Origin: an uncultured Eggerthella sp. | Lineage (GTDB): Bacteria > Actinomycetota > Coriobacteriia > Coriobacteriales > Eggerthellaceae | Direction: 5' to 3' | Length of the DNA stretch: 64,000 nt | Assembly (NCBI GenBank): GCA_937998355.1 | Contig: CALLDI010000011.1 | Coordinates: 124,001-188,000 of the forward strand | Shown here: positions 19,537 to 27,420 of the stretch, piece after piece | How positions within the stretch are numbered: position 1 is the first letter of the stretch | Layout of the letters: each line of letters opens with the position of its first letter | Translations under genes and position numbers: made by a program | The notes under the pieces: model-generated | The model's input: only the letters and a program-made list of their open reading frames with translations | Database searches by the model: none | What the model was told of the DNA's origin: nothing

Positions 19537-19708
19537 TGAGACTTTTTCGTTGCCCACGATACAACTCGCTTTCGGATATGGATTCATGCAAGAAGCGCGC
19601 ATCGACACCGTTTTCCTGAAGATCGACCGTCGCTTCGAACAAAGGACTGATTGAGCATTATTGATAGTATACTGATTAACTGCAATAAAACCCTACGAAG
19701 GAACGCAG

Positions 19709-21250
19709 ATGATGCACAATCGTTATATTGATACGCGTGGAAATGTCGAAGAGCCGATCACGTTCACTGAAGCACTGGTGAAGGGGCTCGCACAAGGCGG
19801 CGGTCTGTTCGTCCCGCTCTCGCTTCCTTCGTTCACGCTCGACGAGATCGTCGCGATGGCCGATCTGCCGTATGCGAAACGCGCCGCGAAGATCTATCAG
19901 GCGTTCGGTACCGATCTCGATGACGAGACCATCGATCGTTTGATGCAGGCGACCTATGGAGCGGCCTTCGATACCGAAGAGATCTGCCCTATCACCTCGC
20001 TCGACGAGAACACGCATGTGCTCGAGCTGTGGCATGGCCCCACGAGCGCATTCAAAGATATGGCATTGCAATGCTTGCCGCATTTCTTCAGCGAGAGCGC
20101 TGCGAAATTGCGTCGCGAGGGCGTGATCGACAACACGTTCTTGATCCTGGTCGCCACGTCGGGCGATACGGGCAAGGCGGCGCTCGAGGGATTCAAGGAC
20201 ATCGATGGTATCCAGATCGCGGTCATGTATCCCGATGGCGGTGTGAGCGACATCCAATACAAGCAGATGGCTACGCAAGATGGCGATAACGTCAACGTGT
20301 GGGCGGTCAGCGGGAACTTCGACGATTGCCAGACCGGCGCGAAGAACGTCTTCGATGATGCGGCGTTCAATGAAGGGCTCATGGCTGATCATAAGGTCGC
20401 GCTCTCAAGCGCTAATTCCATCAACTGGGGACGCTTATTGCCGCAGGTTGTCTACTATGTTTCCGCGTATGGTCAGCTGGTCGCGCAAGGTAAGATCGAA
20501 GCGGGCGACCCCATCGACGTATGCGTTCCGACCGGCAACTTCGGCAACATCTTGGCTGCGTGGTATGCCAAGCAGCTCGGGACTCCGATCGAGACGCTCT
20601 TCTGCGCGAGCAACGAGAACCGTGTCCTGACCGACTTCATCAATACGGGCACCTACGATATTCGCGACCGCGAGTTCGTGCTCACTCCGTCTCCTTCCAT
20701 GGATATCCTCGTCTCCTCCAATGTCGAACGTCAGCTCTTCGAGCTTTCGGGACGCAAGAGCGATGCCATCGCTTCCTGGATGAAGGACTTGAAGGAGAAC
20801 AAGGTCTTCAGCATCGATGACGCTACGCGCGAGAAGCTCCAGGCTGAATTCAAGGCAGATGCGGTCGATAGCGAGACCTGCTTGCGCACCATCAAAGCGG
20901 TGCTGGATGAATATGATTATCTCGTCGATCCGCATACTGCGGTGGCGATGAAGGTGGCGCAGGATCTTCGCGGTGAAAATCCTGTTCTGGTGGCTTCGAC
21001 GGCTCATTGGGCGAAGTTCGGCGATAGCGTCTACAAGGCGTTGAAGGGCCTTGCCCCTAGCGATGAGCTGCCAGCAGAGGTCGCTTCGTTGAGCGGATGT
21101 GCGCTCAACGATCTTATCGCGCAAGAAACGGGCCGAACGTCCATTCCGCGTGGGCTCGCGGAACTCGATTCGAAGCCCATTCGCTTCACCGAGGTCATCG
21201 AAGGGTCGACCCCTGCAATCGAAGCGGCGGTCGAGTCCTTCGTTCGCTAG
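19709..21250 (+). CDS. thrC: Threonine synthase
   Basis: 513 residues, the longer fold-type II form found in E. coli and yeast. It converts O-phosphohomoserine to threonine using PLP. The start MMHNRYIDTRG is typical. The PLP lysine lies in GPTSAFKDMALQ, the phosphate/cofactor loop in ATSGDTGKAALEGF, and further blocks are SGNFDDCQTGAK and CVPTGNFGNILAAWYAK. A TATACT -10-like element (19668-19673) is 36 bases upstream, in the region shared with the divergent repressor gene, but no good -35 is present. GAAGGAAC gives the ribosome site. Confidence 0.95.
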   Translation: MMHNRYIDTRGNVEEPITFTEALVKGLAQGGGLFVPLSLPSFTLDEIVAMADLPYAKRAAKIYQAFGTDLDDETIDRLMQATYGAAFDTEEICPITSLDENTHVLELWHGPTSAFKDMALQCLPHFFSESAAKLRREGVIDNTFLILVATSGDTGKAALEGFKDIDGIQIAVMYPDGGVSDIQYKQMATQDGDNVNVWAVSGNFDDCQTGAKNVFDDAAFNEGLMADHKVALSSANSINWGRLLPQVVYYVSAYGQLVAQGKIEAGDPIDVCVPTGNFGNILAAWYAKQLGTPIETLFCASNENRVLTDFINTGTYDIRDREFVLTPSPSMDILVSSNVERQLFELSGRKSDAIASWMKDLKENKVFSIDDATREKLQAEFKADAVDSETCLRTIKAVLDEYDYLVDPHTAVAMKVAQDLRGENPVLVASTAHWAKFGDSVYKALKGLAPSDELPAEVASLSGCALNDLIAQETGRTSIPRGLAELDSKPIRFTEVIEGSTPAIEAAVESFVR

Positions 21251-21280
21251 GTCCTTCCAGAAAGGATCGAGCTTGCTCGT

Positions 21281-21305
21281 CTCCGAAGGCGTTCGTGCCT
21301 CGGAG
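21281..21305. terminator. Hairpin between convergent thrC and Tad operon ends
   Basis: CTCCGAAGGC (21281-21290) pairs with GCCTCGGAG (21297-21305) with one bulged A. It sits between the stop of thrC and the stop of the minus-strand zinc-ribbon gene. There is no T-tract on either side, so it is only a weak candidate for ending either transcript. Confidence 0.35.
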
Positions 21306-21309
21306 GCTG

Positions 21310-21799
21310 TCAGAGCAACTTCACGGTGATCGATACTTCGAACTGTCGGCCTTCTCCGTCTGAGCAGATGTGATGCGAGGTCATCGCATCCTGCGCGTTC
21401 TCGCAATGTGCTCGAGGTGAGCAGGGTCGCACTGCTTCCGGTTTCTTCAGTCCTGGAATGTCGCGCATATGATCGAAGGGTGTGGGAGGAATTTCGCCCG
21501 CTCTTTCCTCTTCAAGTGACTCGTCTGGCGCGGGCATGGTGAATGGCTCGCTCGGACGTGCGTCGGTTCTCGTTTCTCTCTCGCTTTCGCCGTGATCCAT
21601 CTCTGGTCTTTTCTGCGCATGCGTCAGGTCTCGATCCATGATCGGAGTTCCGTCACCTTCGAAATGATGGAGGCAACCGAAGCACACCTCCATATCAGCG
21701 AAGCAGGTCGCACCGCAGATCGGGCAGATCTTGAATTCTTGCGCTTCAGGGATGGGGGGCTTCGGGGTCTTCGGGTCGCATTCCGTGAACTACTTTCAT
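21310..21799 (-). pseudogene. Zinc-ribbon protein interrupted by a frameshift at a C6 run
   Basis: Reading from the ATG at 21799, which has an excellent GGAGAAAGAAG site, translation gives 17 residues and stops at 21746. Shifting by one base inside the run of six C (21754-21759) gives one continuous frame of about 162 residues to the stop at 21310. The shifted frame encodes a zinc ribbon with two Cys pairs (CPIC and CFGC, about 15 residues apart) followed by an acidic Pro-rich linker and a small C-terminal region. The downstream frame on its own has no start that keeps both Cys pairs. It is the last gene of the Tad operon. Function unknown. It may be a real disruption, a sequence error, or +1 frameshifting at CCC-C. 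Confidence 0.6.
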
Positions 21800-21817
21800 C
21801 TTCTTTCTCCTTTTCGT

Positions 21818-21838
21818 GACCGATCAGCATGATCGGTC
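21818..21838. repeat. Perfect inverted repeat between two operon genes
   Basis: GACCGATCA-GCA-TGATCGGTC, nine-base arms, lies between the DUF192 gene and the Shine-Dalgarno of the zinc-ribbon gene. In the transcript it would form a compact hairpin with no U-tract after it, so it is more likely an intercistronic stabilising or attenuating structure, or a binding site, than a terminator. Confidence 0.6.
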
Positions 21839-21898
21839 GAGTCGTTCGTGGTCAGCCGATGTGGAGTGATCATGCTCTATCGGGTAGGTTTCTCGTGT

Positions 21899-22279
21899 CT
21901 AGGAGCGGCTGGCTTCAGGCGGAGCGAGCCTGAGGTGATCACCGCAGGTGAACCATGTGTCATCTTGAAAGACCGCCGGCATCTCGAGCACGCCGACCGC
22001 TCGATCGCATGAGCGCTTGCATCCTGGTGGCACGGAGGTCTCTGCGTCGATCACCACGCCTTCTCGGTCGAAGAACGCCACGTGGATGGGGTATTCCATG
22101 CCGAAGGTGTGAATGCTGTGACACGGCGCGATCAAGAGCATCTGTGGTTCAGGTGGCGCACCGAGCAGGCCGCGCACGCGTTGCGAGAACGAACTCGCGA
22201 CGCCCATCTTGGGAAAGAGCGGCATCTCCTTTCTTTGCCAATCAGAAAGAGCTTGATCGATGGTCGTATGGTCTGACAT
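21899..22279 (-). CDS. DUF192 family protein
   Basis: 126 residues. The body matches the DUF192 fold: RVRGLLGAPPEPQMLLIAPC, then HTFGMEYPIHVAFFDREGVVID and a closing GVLEMPA stretch. DUF192 proteins are small, often exported and of unknown function; a homologue is often seen at the edge of Tad loci. No signal peptide is visible here. I start at the ATG at 22279, because the AAGGAG site fits it better than the ATG six bases earlier. It lies 43 bases after the preceding small lipoprotein-like gene, in the same direction as the pilus genes. Confidence 0.75.
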   Translation of the reverse strand: MSDHTTIDQALSDWQRKEMPLFPKMGVASSFSQRVRGLLGAPPEPQMLLIAPCHSIHTFGMEYPIHVAFFDREGVVIDAETSVPPGCKRSCDRAVGVLEMPAVFQDDTWFTCGDHLRLAPPEASRS

Positions 22280-22322
22280 GTTCATCTCCTTTGGTCGAGG
22301 TCGTCGATATGGTCTTAGCTCT

Positions 22323-22841
22323 TCAGTGGATGGTCGAGTCGATCAGTACGACCGTCTTCTTGTCCATCGAAAGGTACTGCACGATGAGACTGCGGTAGGT
22401 ACCCGAGCTCTTCACGAAGCTCGTGATAGCCTGGTCGCTCGCTTGGAGCGATATCCATCCTTTCTGTTCGAGGGATCGCGCGCACGAAGCGCGCGCATCC
22501 TCGAGGGGGCCATCGTAGGTGAAGCTCATGGTCTCGCCCGATGCGTATGCTGCATCGAAGTCGTTCGGGTCGAGCGCTTCGGCCTGGAATTCGTCAGGTA
22601 TCTCGGTATCGAGCGAAAGGTCGAAACATGCGGCTGCGAGCACGCTCATGTTCGGATCATCGGATCTGATCGCTTCAAGGATCGAATCGGTGTCCTCATC
22701 GCTCGCCACTTCAGGTGTTGCGAGCGCGTTCGCTTCATCCGGGTCCGCCGCAAGGAACGCATCGATGCTGAGGCATGCGCCAATGAGGATCGCGAGCAAG
22801 CCCGCGAACAGGCATATCTTGGTAAGTGCTGTTCTGGTCAT
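22323..22841 (-). CDS. Small exported protein, putative lipoprotein, Tad operon
   Basis: 172 residues, unknown family. The N-terminus has basic residues, a hydrophobic stretch (residues 9-22) and IGAC, which fits a lipobox with Cys at about residue 23. The rest is acidic and secreted-looking. Start at the ATG at 22841 is supported by CCAGGAG upstream and a four-base overlap (ATGA) with the previous gene, a sign of translational coupling. A longer open frame upstream is an out-of-frame shadow of the TadE-like gene. A pilus accessory role is inferred from position only. Confidence 0.7.
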   Translation of the reverse strand: MTRTALTKICLFAGLLAILIGACLSIDAFLAADPDEANALATPEVASDEDTDSILEAIRSDDPNMSVLAAACFDLSLDTEIPDEFQAEALDPNDFDAAYASGETMSFTYDGPLEDARASCARSLEQKGWISLQASDQAITSFVKSSGTYRSLIVQYLSMDKKTVVLIDSTIH

Positions 22842-23317
22842 AAGAACACTCCTGGTTTGTAGGCATCGACCGCGATCTGGGTCGTATGTTCGATCGGAGA
22901 GAGTGCAACGCCGAACACGCTTCTGAGCGGGTACGCTCCGAAGATCGTGGGCGTGAAGAAGATCGTGCCCGAGTAAACGACCATGCCGTCGCTTCGTCCA
23001 TTCGCTGAGACGCTGCAGGAAAGGTGATCCTTCTGCGTGAATCGATCGAGGCCTTCTTCGACTTGCGCGCAAATGCGATCGGAGGATTCGTCGCTCGCGG
23101 GAGAAGGGGCGAGCACGCTCACCGACTCGCGAAAGATGCGATCGAAAGCAGCGCATTCGGAGAGGAACAGAACGCTATTGAATGCGATGAGCGCGATGAC
23201 GAGCATGATGGGGAAGAGCACGACGAATTCGATCGTCATCTGGCCGCTCGTTCGTGTAGCGCAACGGACCGAAAGCGCGGGATCAACGCGTGATGAAGAA
23301 TGCGAGAACACGCTCAT
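22838..23317 (-). CDS. tadE: TadE/TadF-like pseudopilin
   Basis: 159 residues. One N-terminal membrane helix is preceded by a prepilin-type site: SG/QMTIEFVVLFPIM, with Gly before the cut and Glu five residues after it. The periplasm-like remainder holds three cysteines that could pair. It fits TadE/TadF minor pseudopilins of Flp pili. ATG at 23317 follows GGAGG by five bases. An in-frame GTG two codons earlier overlaps that site. It overlaps the end of the large TadG-like gene by four bases. Confidence 0.75.
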   Translation of the reverse strand: MSVFSHSSSRVDPALSVRCATRTSGQMTIEFVVLFPIMLVIALIAFNSVLFLSECAAFDRIFRESVSVLAPSPASDESSDRICAQVEEGLDRFTQKDHLSCSVSANGRSDGMVVYSGTIFFTPTIFGAYPLRSVFGVALSPIEHTTQIAVDAYKPGVFL

Positions 23318-25461
23318 CTCCACCTCCGCGAGAACTGGAAGGACGCGATGCGATCTTGGAGCGCTGAGAACGCTTGGCGGATGGCGTCATTCGCGGTGTC
23401 CTTGATCGACTGCGGGATCGTGATCGTGATCGGGATCTCGACGGCGCCTTGAATGATCTCGACCGTCGCGATCTCGATGGTGAAGTCGGCATCGTCGATC
23501 TGGTCCGTTATCGCGTTTTGAGCCGAATCGAGCACATTCTCGAATACCTCGGCGCTCGTATTACGTCCCAGGTTGGCGATCTTCACGTCGATGAGGCGAG
23601 CACAGAACGGCGAGTCATCCGCATAGCCGATGTGCATGGTGTTGACGAGGGCTGCTTTTCGCGGTGAAAGATCAGCGGGTTGCAGACCAACATCTTCGAT
23701 GATCGATTCGAAGCAGTCTGCGGCCCACGACCCCAGTCCGCTCTCGCTCGCGAATGGGATCGCATCGATCGCGTCGTTCAAGACACCCATGAGCGTTTCT
23801 TGGGCTTCGCCGTATCCTTCGAGCAAGCGAGACCAGAGATCGAGCGCGATGCGAGCTCCACTGGTTCCTCCAGCGACGCCTGCTTCTGCGTAACCATCGA
23901 GGATGCTGTTGATGGCGTTCTTCCCGCTCTCGGTCGATTCGGGCAAGAGCGTCGCGCCCGAAAGAGCCACGCGCGCCCTGAGCTGTTCTGTGCTGTTGAC
24001 GAAGCGGGTGGTGAGATTCGAGTGCCCCGGATCGGTGGTCACGACGAATGCGACCGCGCCGAACTTCCCTGGAGGATCGATCTTGATGCGTTGGCTGTCC
24101 GCCTCCTCGAAGGCTTCGCCGATCGACTGGAAGAGCTCTTTGGTCTGCCCCTTGAGCTCTTGCGAGCTTTCGTTGGCTTTTTGATAGGCTTCCTGATATG
24201 ACGTCGCAAGATCGGCGACCTTGAGATAGTGGTATTCGAATCCATTGTCGATCGAGCTCGAGGCGGAAGCTACGCTTCCCATGCTCGTCGCATCGAATTG
24301 GCACTGGGAGCATTTCTCGAATGCAGCATTTCCGTCCGCTTGAGCGAGAGAGCCTTGGCCAGCCTTCGTGCCTTGAGCATAGGCGGGACACTCTTCGAAC
24401 GCATGGAGCACGCGCTTCCCTTGTGCTGAGATCGAGAGAGGGTAGCACGCGTCAGTGTAGAGCGTCGTCCGTTTCATCTCTTCGGTGTTCTTCGGTAGAC
24501 GCGGGAAGTGCGCTTCGAAACCATCGGACGTTCGATTCACGTATCCCTTCGCGAGTTCTTTCGATGCGTATTGGTAGAGCTTCTTGCGCAGCGCCGATCG
24601 TGCGCGCTCCGCGACCGATCCATCGGAAGGAGCCTCTATCTGAGTGCGCGCGCGATAGTATGCTTGCGCACGTGCGAGCGCTACGTCGAAATCCCACGTT
24701 TCAGCAGAAGCATAATAGGGGTTCTCGTGCGCATCGAGGTGGGCGAGCGTCTTCGCTCGTTCGTACATGCAGTAGGAGCTTTCGCTGCCGCTATCGAATC
24801 GGTAAGCCGCCTCTTTGAAAGCGTTCGCATCGTGAGCGGCTTCTTCGGCCTTCTCGCCAAGATCCTTGATCGTACCCCGCTTCTCCTCCGCTTCTTGGAA
24901 GGCATCGTCGCTGATGCGATGCTCGGTCGCTTCGAGTGGATCGGTCTGCCAAGGAACGAGGACGGCGATGCCGGTATACGATGCGCCGCCTCGTATACCC
25001 GAGTTCGCGTCGATGACGCTCTTTGCGCTCGCCGCAGCGGCGAGCGGCAGGACGAGCTTCAAGCGCTCGAGCGCATCTTGCGCTCGCTCGACGAATGAGA
25101 TCTGGGACCGTTTGAGCTTTTGAGCCGTTTGCCAGAGCGTTTCCGAGAGCGTTGCGGTAACAGGAGTGCACGCTGCAGCTACGCTCAAACCGAGACAGCA
25201 TAACGACGACAGGGAGAGCGAGAGCGCCATCGCATCGCAAACGGTCCCGACGACGTAGTATTCGCCCACCACGTTCTCCGCGGCGAGCGCTGCGACGTCC
25301 GCAACCTCTTGAATGTCAGCTGATACGGATTCGATCTCGTAGACCTGAGCAGCGGTGAAAATGAGCGCGAGCGTGATGAGCAGCGCAAGAGCGACTCCTA
25401 CGGTCGAGAATCCCTTCTCATCATGAAGGTTCTGTTCAAGGTCGTTCAAGAAGCGTTCCAT
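23314..25461 (-). CDS. Large TadG-like pilus-associated protein
   Basis: 715 residues. An N-terminal charged region is followed by KG/FSTVGVALALLITLALIF (site at about residue 17) and the DIQEVADVAALAAE segment characteristic of TadG/TadE-like proteins. The remaining 650 residues are extracytoplasmic, mostly helical and Ala-rich, with CxxC (QCQF region near residue 390) and no von Willebrand domain that I can recognise. At 715 residues it is longer than most family members. It may be an adhesive or structural component of the pilus. The gene overlaps the preceding TadE-like gene by 16 bases, showing tight coupling. Confidence 0.72.
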   Translation of the reverse strand: MERFLNDLEQNLHDEKGFSTVGVALALLITLALIFTAAQVYEIESVSADIQEVADVAALAAENVVGEYYVVGTVCDAMALSLSLSSLCCLGLSVAAACTPVTATLSETLWQTAQKLKRSQISFVERAQDALERLKLVLPLAAAASAKSVIDANSGIRGGASYTGIAVLVPWQTDPLEATEHRISDDAFQEAEEKRGTIKDLGEKAEEAAHDANAFKEAAYRFDSGSESSYCMYERAKTLAHLDAHENPYYASAETWDFDVALARAQAYYRARTQIEAPSDGSVAERARSALRKKLYQYASKELAKGYVNRTSDGFEAHFPRLPKNTEEMKRTTLYTDACYPLSISAQGKRVLHAFEECPAYAQGTKAGQGSLAQADGNAAFEKCSQCQFDATSMGSVASASSSIDNGFEYHYLKVADLATSYQEAYQKANESSQELKGQTKELFQSIGEAFEEADSQRIKIDPPGKFGAVAFVVTTDPGHSNLTTRFVNSTEQLRARVALSGATLLPESTESGKNAINSILDGYAEAGVAGGTSGARIALDLWSRLLEGYGEAQETLMGVLNDAIDAIPFASESGLGSWAADCFESIIEDVGLQPADLSPRKAALVNTMHIGYADDSPFCARLIDVKIANLGRNTSAEVFENVLDSAQNAITDQIDDADFTIEIATVEIIQGAVEIPITITIPQSIKDTANDAIRQAFSALQDRIASFQFSRRWR

Positions 25462-26012
25462 CGTTCAATCCATTGGTCGGGGTCGGTGCCGATCGGGTTC
25501 TGCTGTACCCAAGCGCTCTTGGTCGCAAGATGATGCGAGACTTCGAGTTGGTAATTGCCCTCATCGTTGAGAACACCGAGCGCTTCGAGGCCGAAGTCGA
25601 ATAACGGCAACGGTTTCACCTCGTTGGTTATCTCAACGGTGACCTCGCTGGTCGATTCATCTCCGGTATAGGTGATGACCCACGTGCACGATGGCTCATG
25701 CACGTGGAAATTATCTTGTTGAGGGACGGCGGCAAGACGGCGCTTGGCGAAGTCTTCGACCGCGTCGACGTTCTTCTCCATCAGAGATTCGGTCGCAACG
25801 ATCCTGCAGGTCTCTGCGGCTGCGCCTTGCATGACGAGCGTGGTATAGAGCAGAATGGCCGGTTGGATCAAGAGCAGAAGGGCGAGCAGGAGCACAGGGA
25901 TCAGGAATGCCGCCTCGACGACCGCCTGTCCTTTCTCTTTGCATCTCGTCCTTCTTGTCGATCGAGCGAGCACGCTCTTCGCACGGTATGTTCGCATCTT
26001 GCACGCTTTCAT
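25446..26012 (-). CDS. tadE: TadE-like pseudopilin
   Basis: 188 residues. A basic leader of about 28 residues precedes KG/QAVVEAAFLIPVLLLALLLLIQP, a TadE-type processing site and membrane helix. The exported part contains two Cys (about residues 90 and 110). It follows the small pilin-like gene with only three bases between stop and start and has no strong own ribosome site, so translation is probably coupled. A second ATG at 25997 is possible. Confidence 0.8.
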   Translation of the reverse strand: MKACKMRTYRAKSVLARSTRRTRCKEKGQAVVEAAFLIPVLLLALLLLIQPAILLYTTLVMQGAAAETCRIVATESLMEKNVDAVEDFAKRRLAAVPQQDNFHVHEPSCTWVITYTGDESTSEVTVEITNEVKPLPLFDFGLEALGVLNDEGNYQLEVSHHLATKSAWVQQNPIGTDPDQWIERWNAS

Positions 26013-26015
26013 CGT

Positions 26016-26243
26016 TCACACGCACACGAAGTCTTTGATGTTGTCGAATTCGAACGACTCGATGGCATGGGAGGAGTTCGCGAGCGCATGCTCGACGATC
26101 TGTCCGTTCTCGAGGAATGCATGCAGCGCCCCGAATGCGATGACGATCGCGAGCATGCCGACCAGGACGACCGCGTATTCCACGCTCGCCTGGCCAGACT
26201 CGCTCCGGTCCATTTCTGCCGGTCTGTTCCGAAGGTCTTGCAT
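26016..26243 (-). CDS. Small Flp-pilin-like protein
   Basis: About 75 residues (76 if the adjacent earlier ATG is used). SG/QASVEYAVVLVGMLAIVIAFG shows the Flp prepilin signature, Gly then four residues then Glu-Tyr, followed by one hydrophobic helix. The C-terminal half is short, acidic and ends in FVCV. Compared with the upstream Flp pilin it diverges after the helix, so it may be a minor pilin. The start overlaps the stop of the Flp gene. Confidence 0.75.
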   Translation of the reverse strand: MQDLRNRPAEMDRSESGQASVEYAVVLVGMLAIVIAFGALHAFLENGQIVEHALANSSHAIESFEFDNIKDFVCV

Positions 26244-26458
26244 CAAAGTCCGTTGATCCCTGCTGCGATCGCATCCCAGAGTTCCTGGATCTTCGGACGG
26301 AAGAGTGTGATCGCGATCACGGCAATGACCACGAGGACCCCGACAAGGATCGCGTATTCAGTGGTACCCTGACCTTTCTCTTGGACCCAGAAGTCGATCG
26401 CCTTGTTCGCGACCGATCGATGCTTTTCGGCAAGCCAAGCGCGCATTGAGTGGTACAT
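26243..26458 (-). CDS. flp: Flp/Fap-type major pilin
   Basis: 71 residues. KG/QGTTEYAILVGVLVVIAVIAI carries the classic prepilin peptidase site of type IVb Flp pilins, followed by a short amphipathic C-terminus (RPKIQELWDAIAAGINGL). After cleavage the mature pilin would be about 45 residues. The leader is long and basic (26 residues). The ATG at 26458 follows AAAGGAA. The peptidase (TadV) that should cut it is not encoded in this window. As the likely fibre subunit it should be the most highly expressed gene of the operon. Confidence 0.88.
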   Translation of the reverse strand: MYHSMRAWLAEKHRSVANKAIDFWVQEKGQGTTEYAILVGVLVVIAVIAITLFRPKIQELWDAIAAGINGL

Positions 26459-26481
26459 GGTGGTTCCTTTCGTTCGTATTC

Positions 26482-27420
26482 CTAAAATCCGCCGATCAGC
26501 TCTAAGATGACCGGACCGAGAATGAAGATGAGCATGGCGGGCAAGATGAGCGTTCCGATAGGGATGAGCATCTTCACTGGTGCTTTTGCGACGCGCTCTT
26601 CGAGCTTCGTCTTTCTCGTCGCGCGAATCTCTGCTCCTGCGTTGCTGAGCGTTTCAGCCATCGAGGTGCCGAAGCGCAGCGAGCGGATGATGCTGTCCGT
26701 GATCCGCTCGAGCAAGCCCGAGTCGTAGCTCTCTGCGACGGTGCGCAGTCCGTCCTCGCGCGTGATGAGCCCGTGATCCCATTGCGTTTGGAGTCGCTCG
26801 CACATCTCGCTCAGCCCGCAGGAGAAATAATGGCAATAGAAGCTGAGCGATCGGTCGAAGCTCAACCCGCTGCGCAATCCGAGCACGAGCACTTCAATGA
26901 GTTGCGAAAGCTCGTGCTCGACCGAGGCGCATCGCGCCTCGACCTCTTGTTCGAGCGCTACTTGGAGCAGGTGATAGCCGACCAAGAATCCGATGCAGAG
27001 CAGGATGAGAGCGAGCAGCTCGGAGAACACGAGCCCGCAGGCGAACCCTCCGAGCGCGAATCCGATCGAGAGGTTGCGCCGTACGCGGGCGCATCCTTCA
27101 AGGTCGACCCGTCCTGCAAGCCCTGCTTTCTTGATCAGCATCGAAAGCTTGTCCTTCTGCAGCGACCAAAAGCGCTTCGGAGCGCGGGCCTGTTGCGTCC
27201 CCTGTTGGGAACACGACAGCGCCAGCATGAGCACTTTGCGATAGATGCCTCCGATCTGCACGAGCGCATGAGCATCAGCGCCTTGATCAGCTGCGCCTGC
27301 TTGCAGGCGACACGAGCGGATGATCTTCTGCTCTTGGTGCTGCGCAAGACCCCAATAGCCCAGTGCGCTGCCCGCAATCGAAGCGCTCGCTATCCCGAGG
27401 ACGATCATGGCTGTTTGCAT
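26482..27420 (-). CDS. tadC: Tad pilus inner-membrane platform protein TadC
   Basis: 312 residues. It has the T2SSF/GspF domain arrangement: an N-terminal helix, paired helices near residues 115-155, a cytoplasmic helical region (LSFDRSLSFYCHYF, then GTSMAETLSNAGAEIRATRKTKLEERVAKAPVKML) and a C-terminal helix pair (PIGTLILPAMLIFILGPV). The last block is highly typical of TadC. It pairs with TadB to form the platform driven by TadA. The ATG overlaps the tadB stop. Confidence 0.87.
   Translation of the reverse strand: MQTAMIVLGIASASIAGSALGYWGLAQHQEQKIIRSCRLQAGAADQGADAHALVQIGGIYRKVLMLALSCSQQGTQQARAPKRFWSLQKDKLSMLIKKAGLAGRVDLEGCARVRRNLSIGFALGGFACGLVFSELLALILLCIGFLVGYHLLQVALEQEVEARCASVEHELSQLIEVLVLGLRSGLSFDRSLSFYCHYFSCGLSEMCERLQTQWDHGLITREDGLRTVAESYDSGLLERITDSIIRSLRFGTSMAETLSNAGAEIRATRKTKLEERVAKAPVKMLIPIGTLILPAMLIFILGPVILELIGGF

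Noticed and set aside
19668..19673. Operator-like AGTATACT in the thrC/DtxR-family intergenic region
   Set aside because: The symmetry is only eight bases and is explained by a TATACT -10 element. Flanks show no further dyad.
23324..25461. Arg-rich frames opposite or within the Tad genes
   Set aside because: They show the composition of shadow frames and have no ribosome sites. The Tad proteins on the minus strand account for the region.
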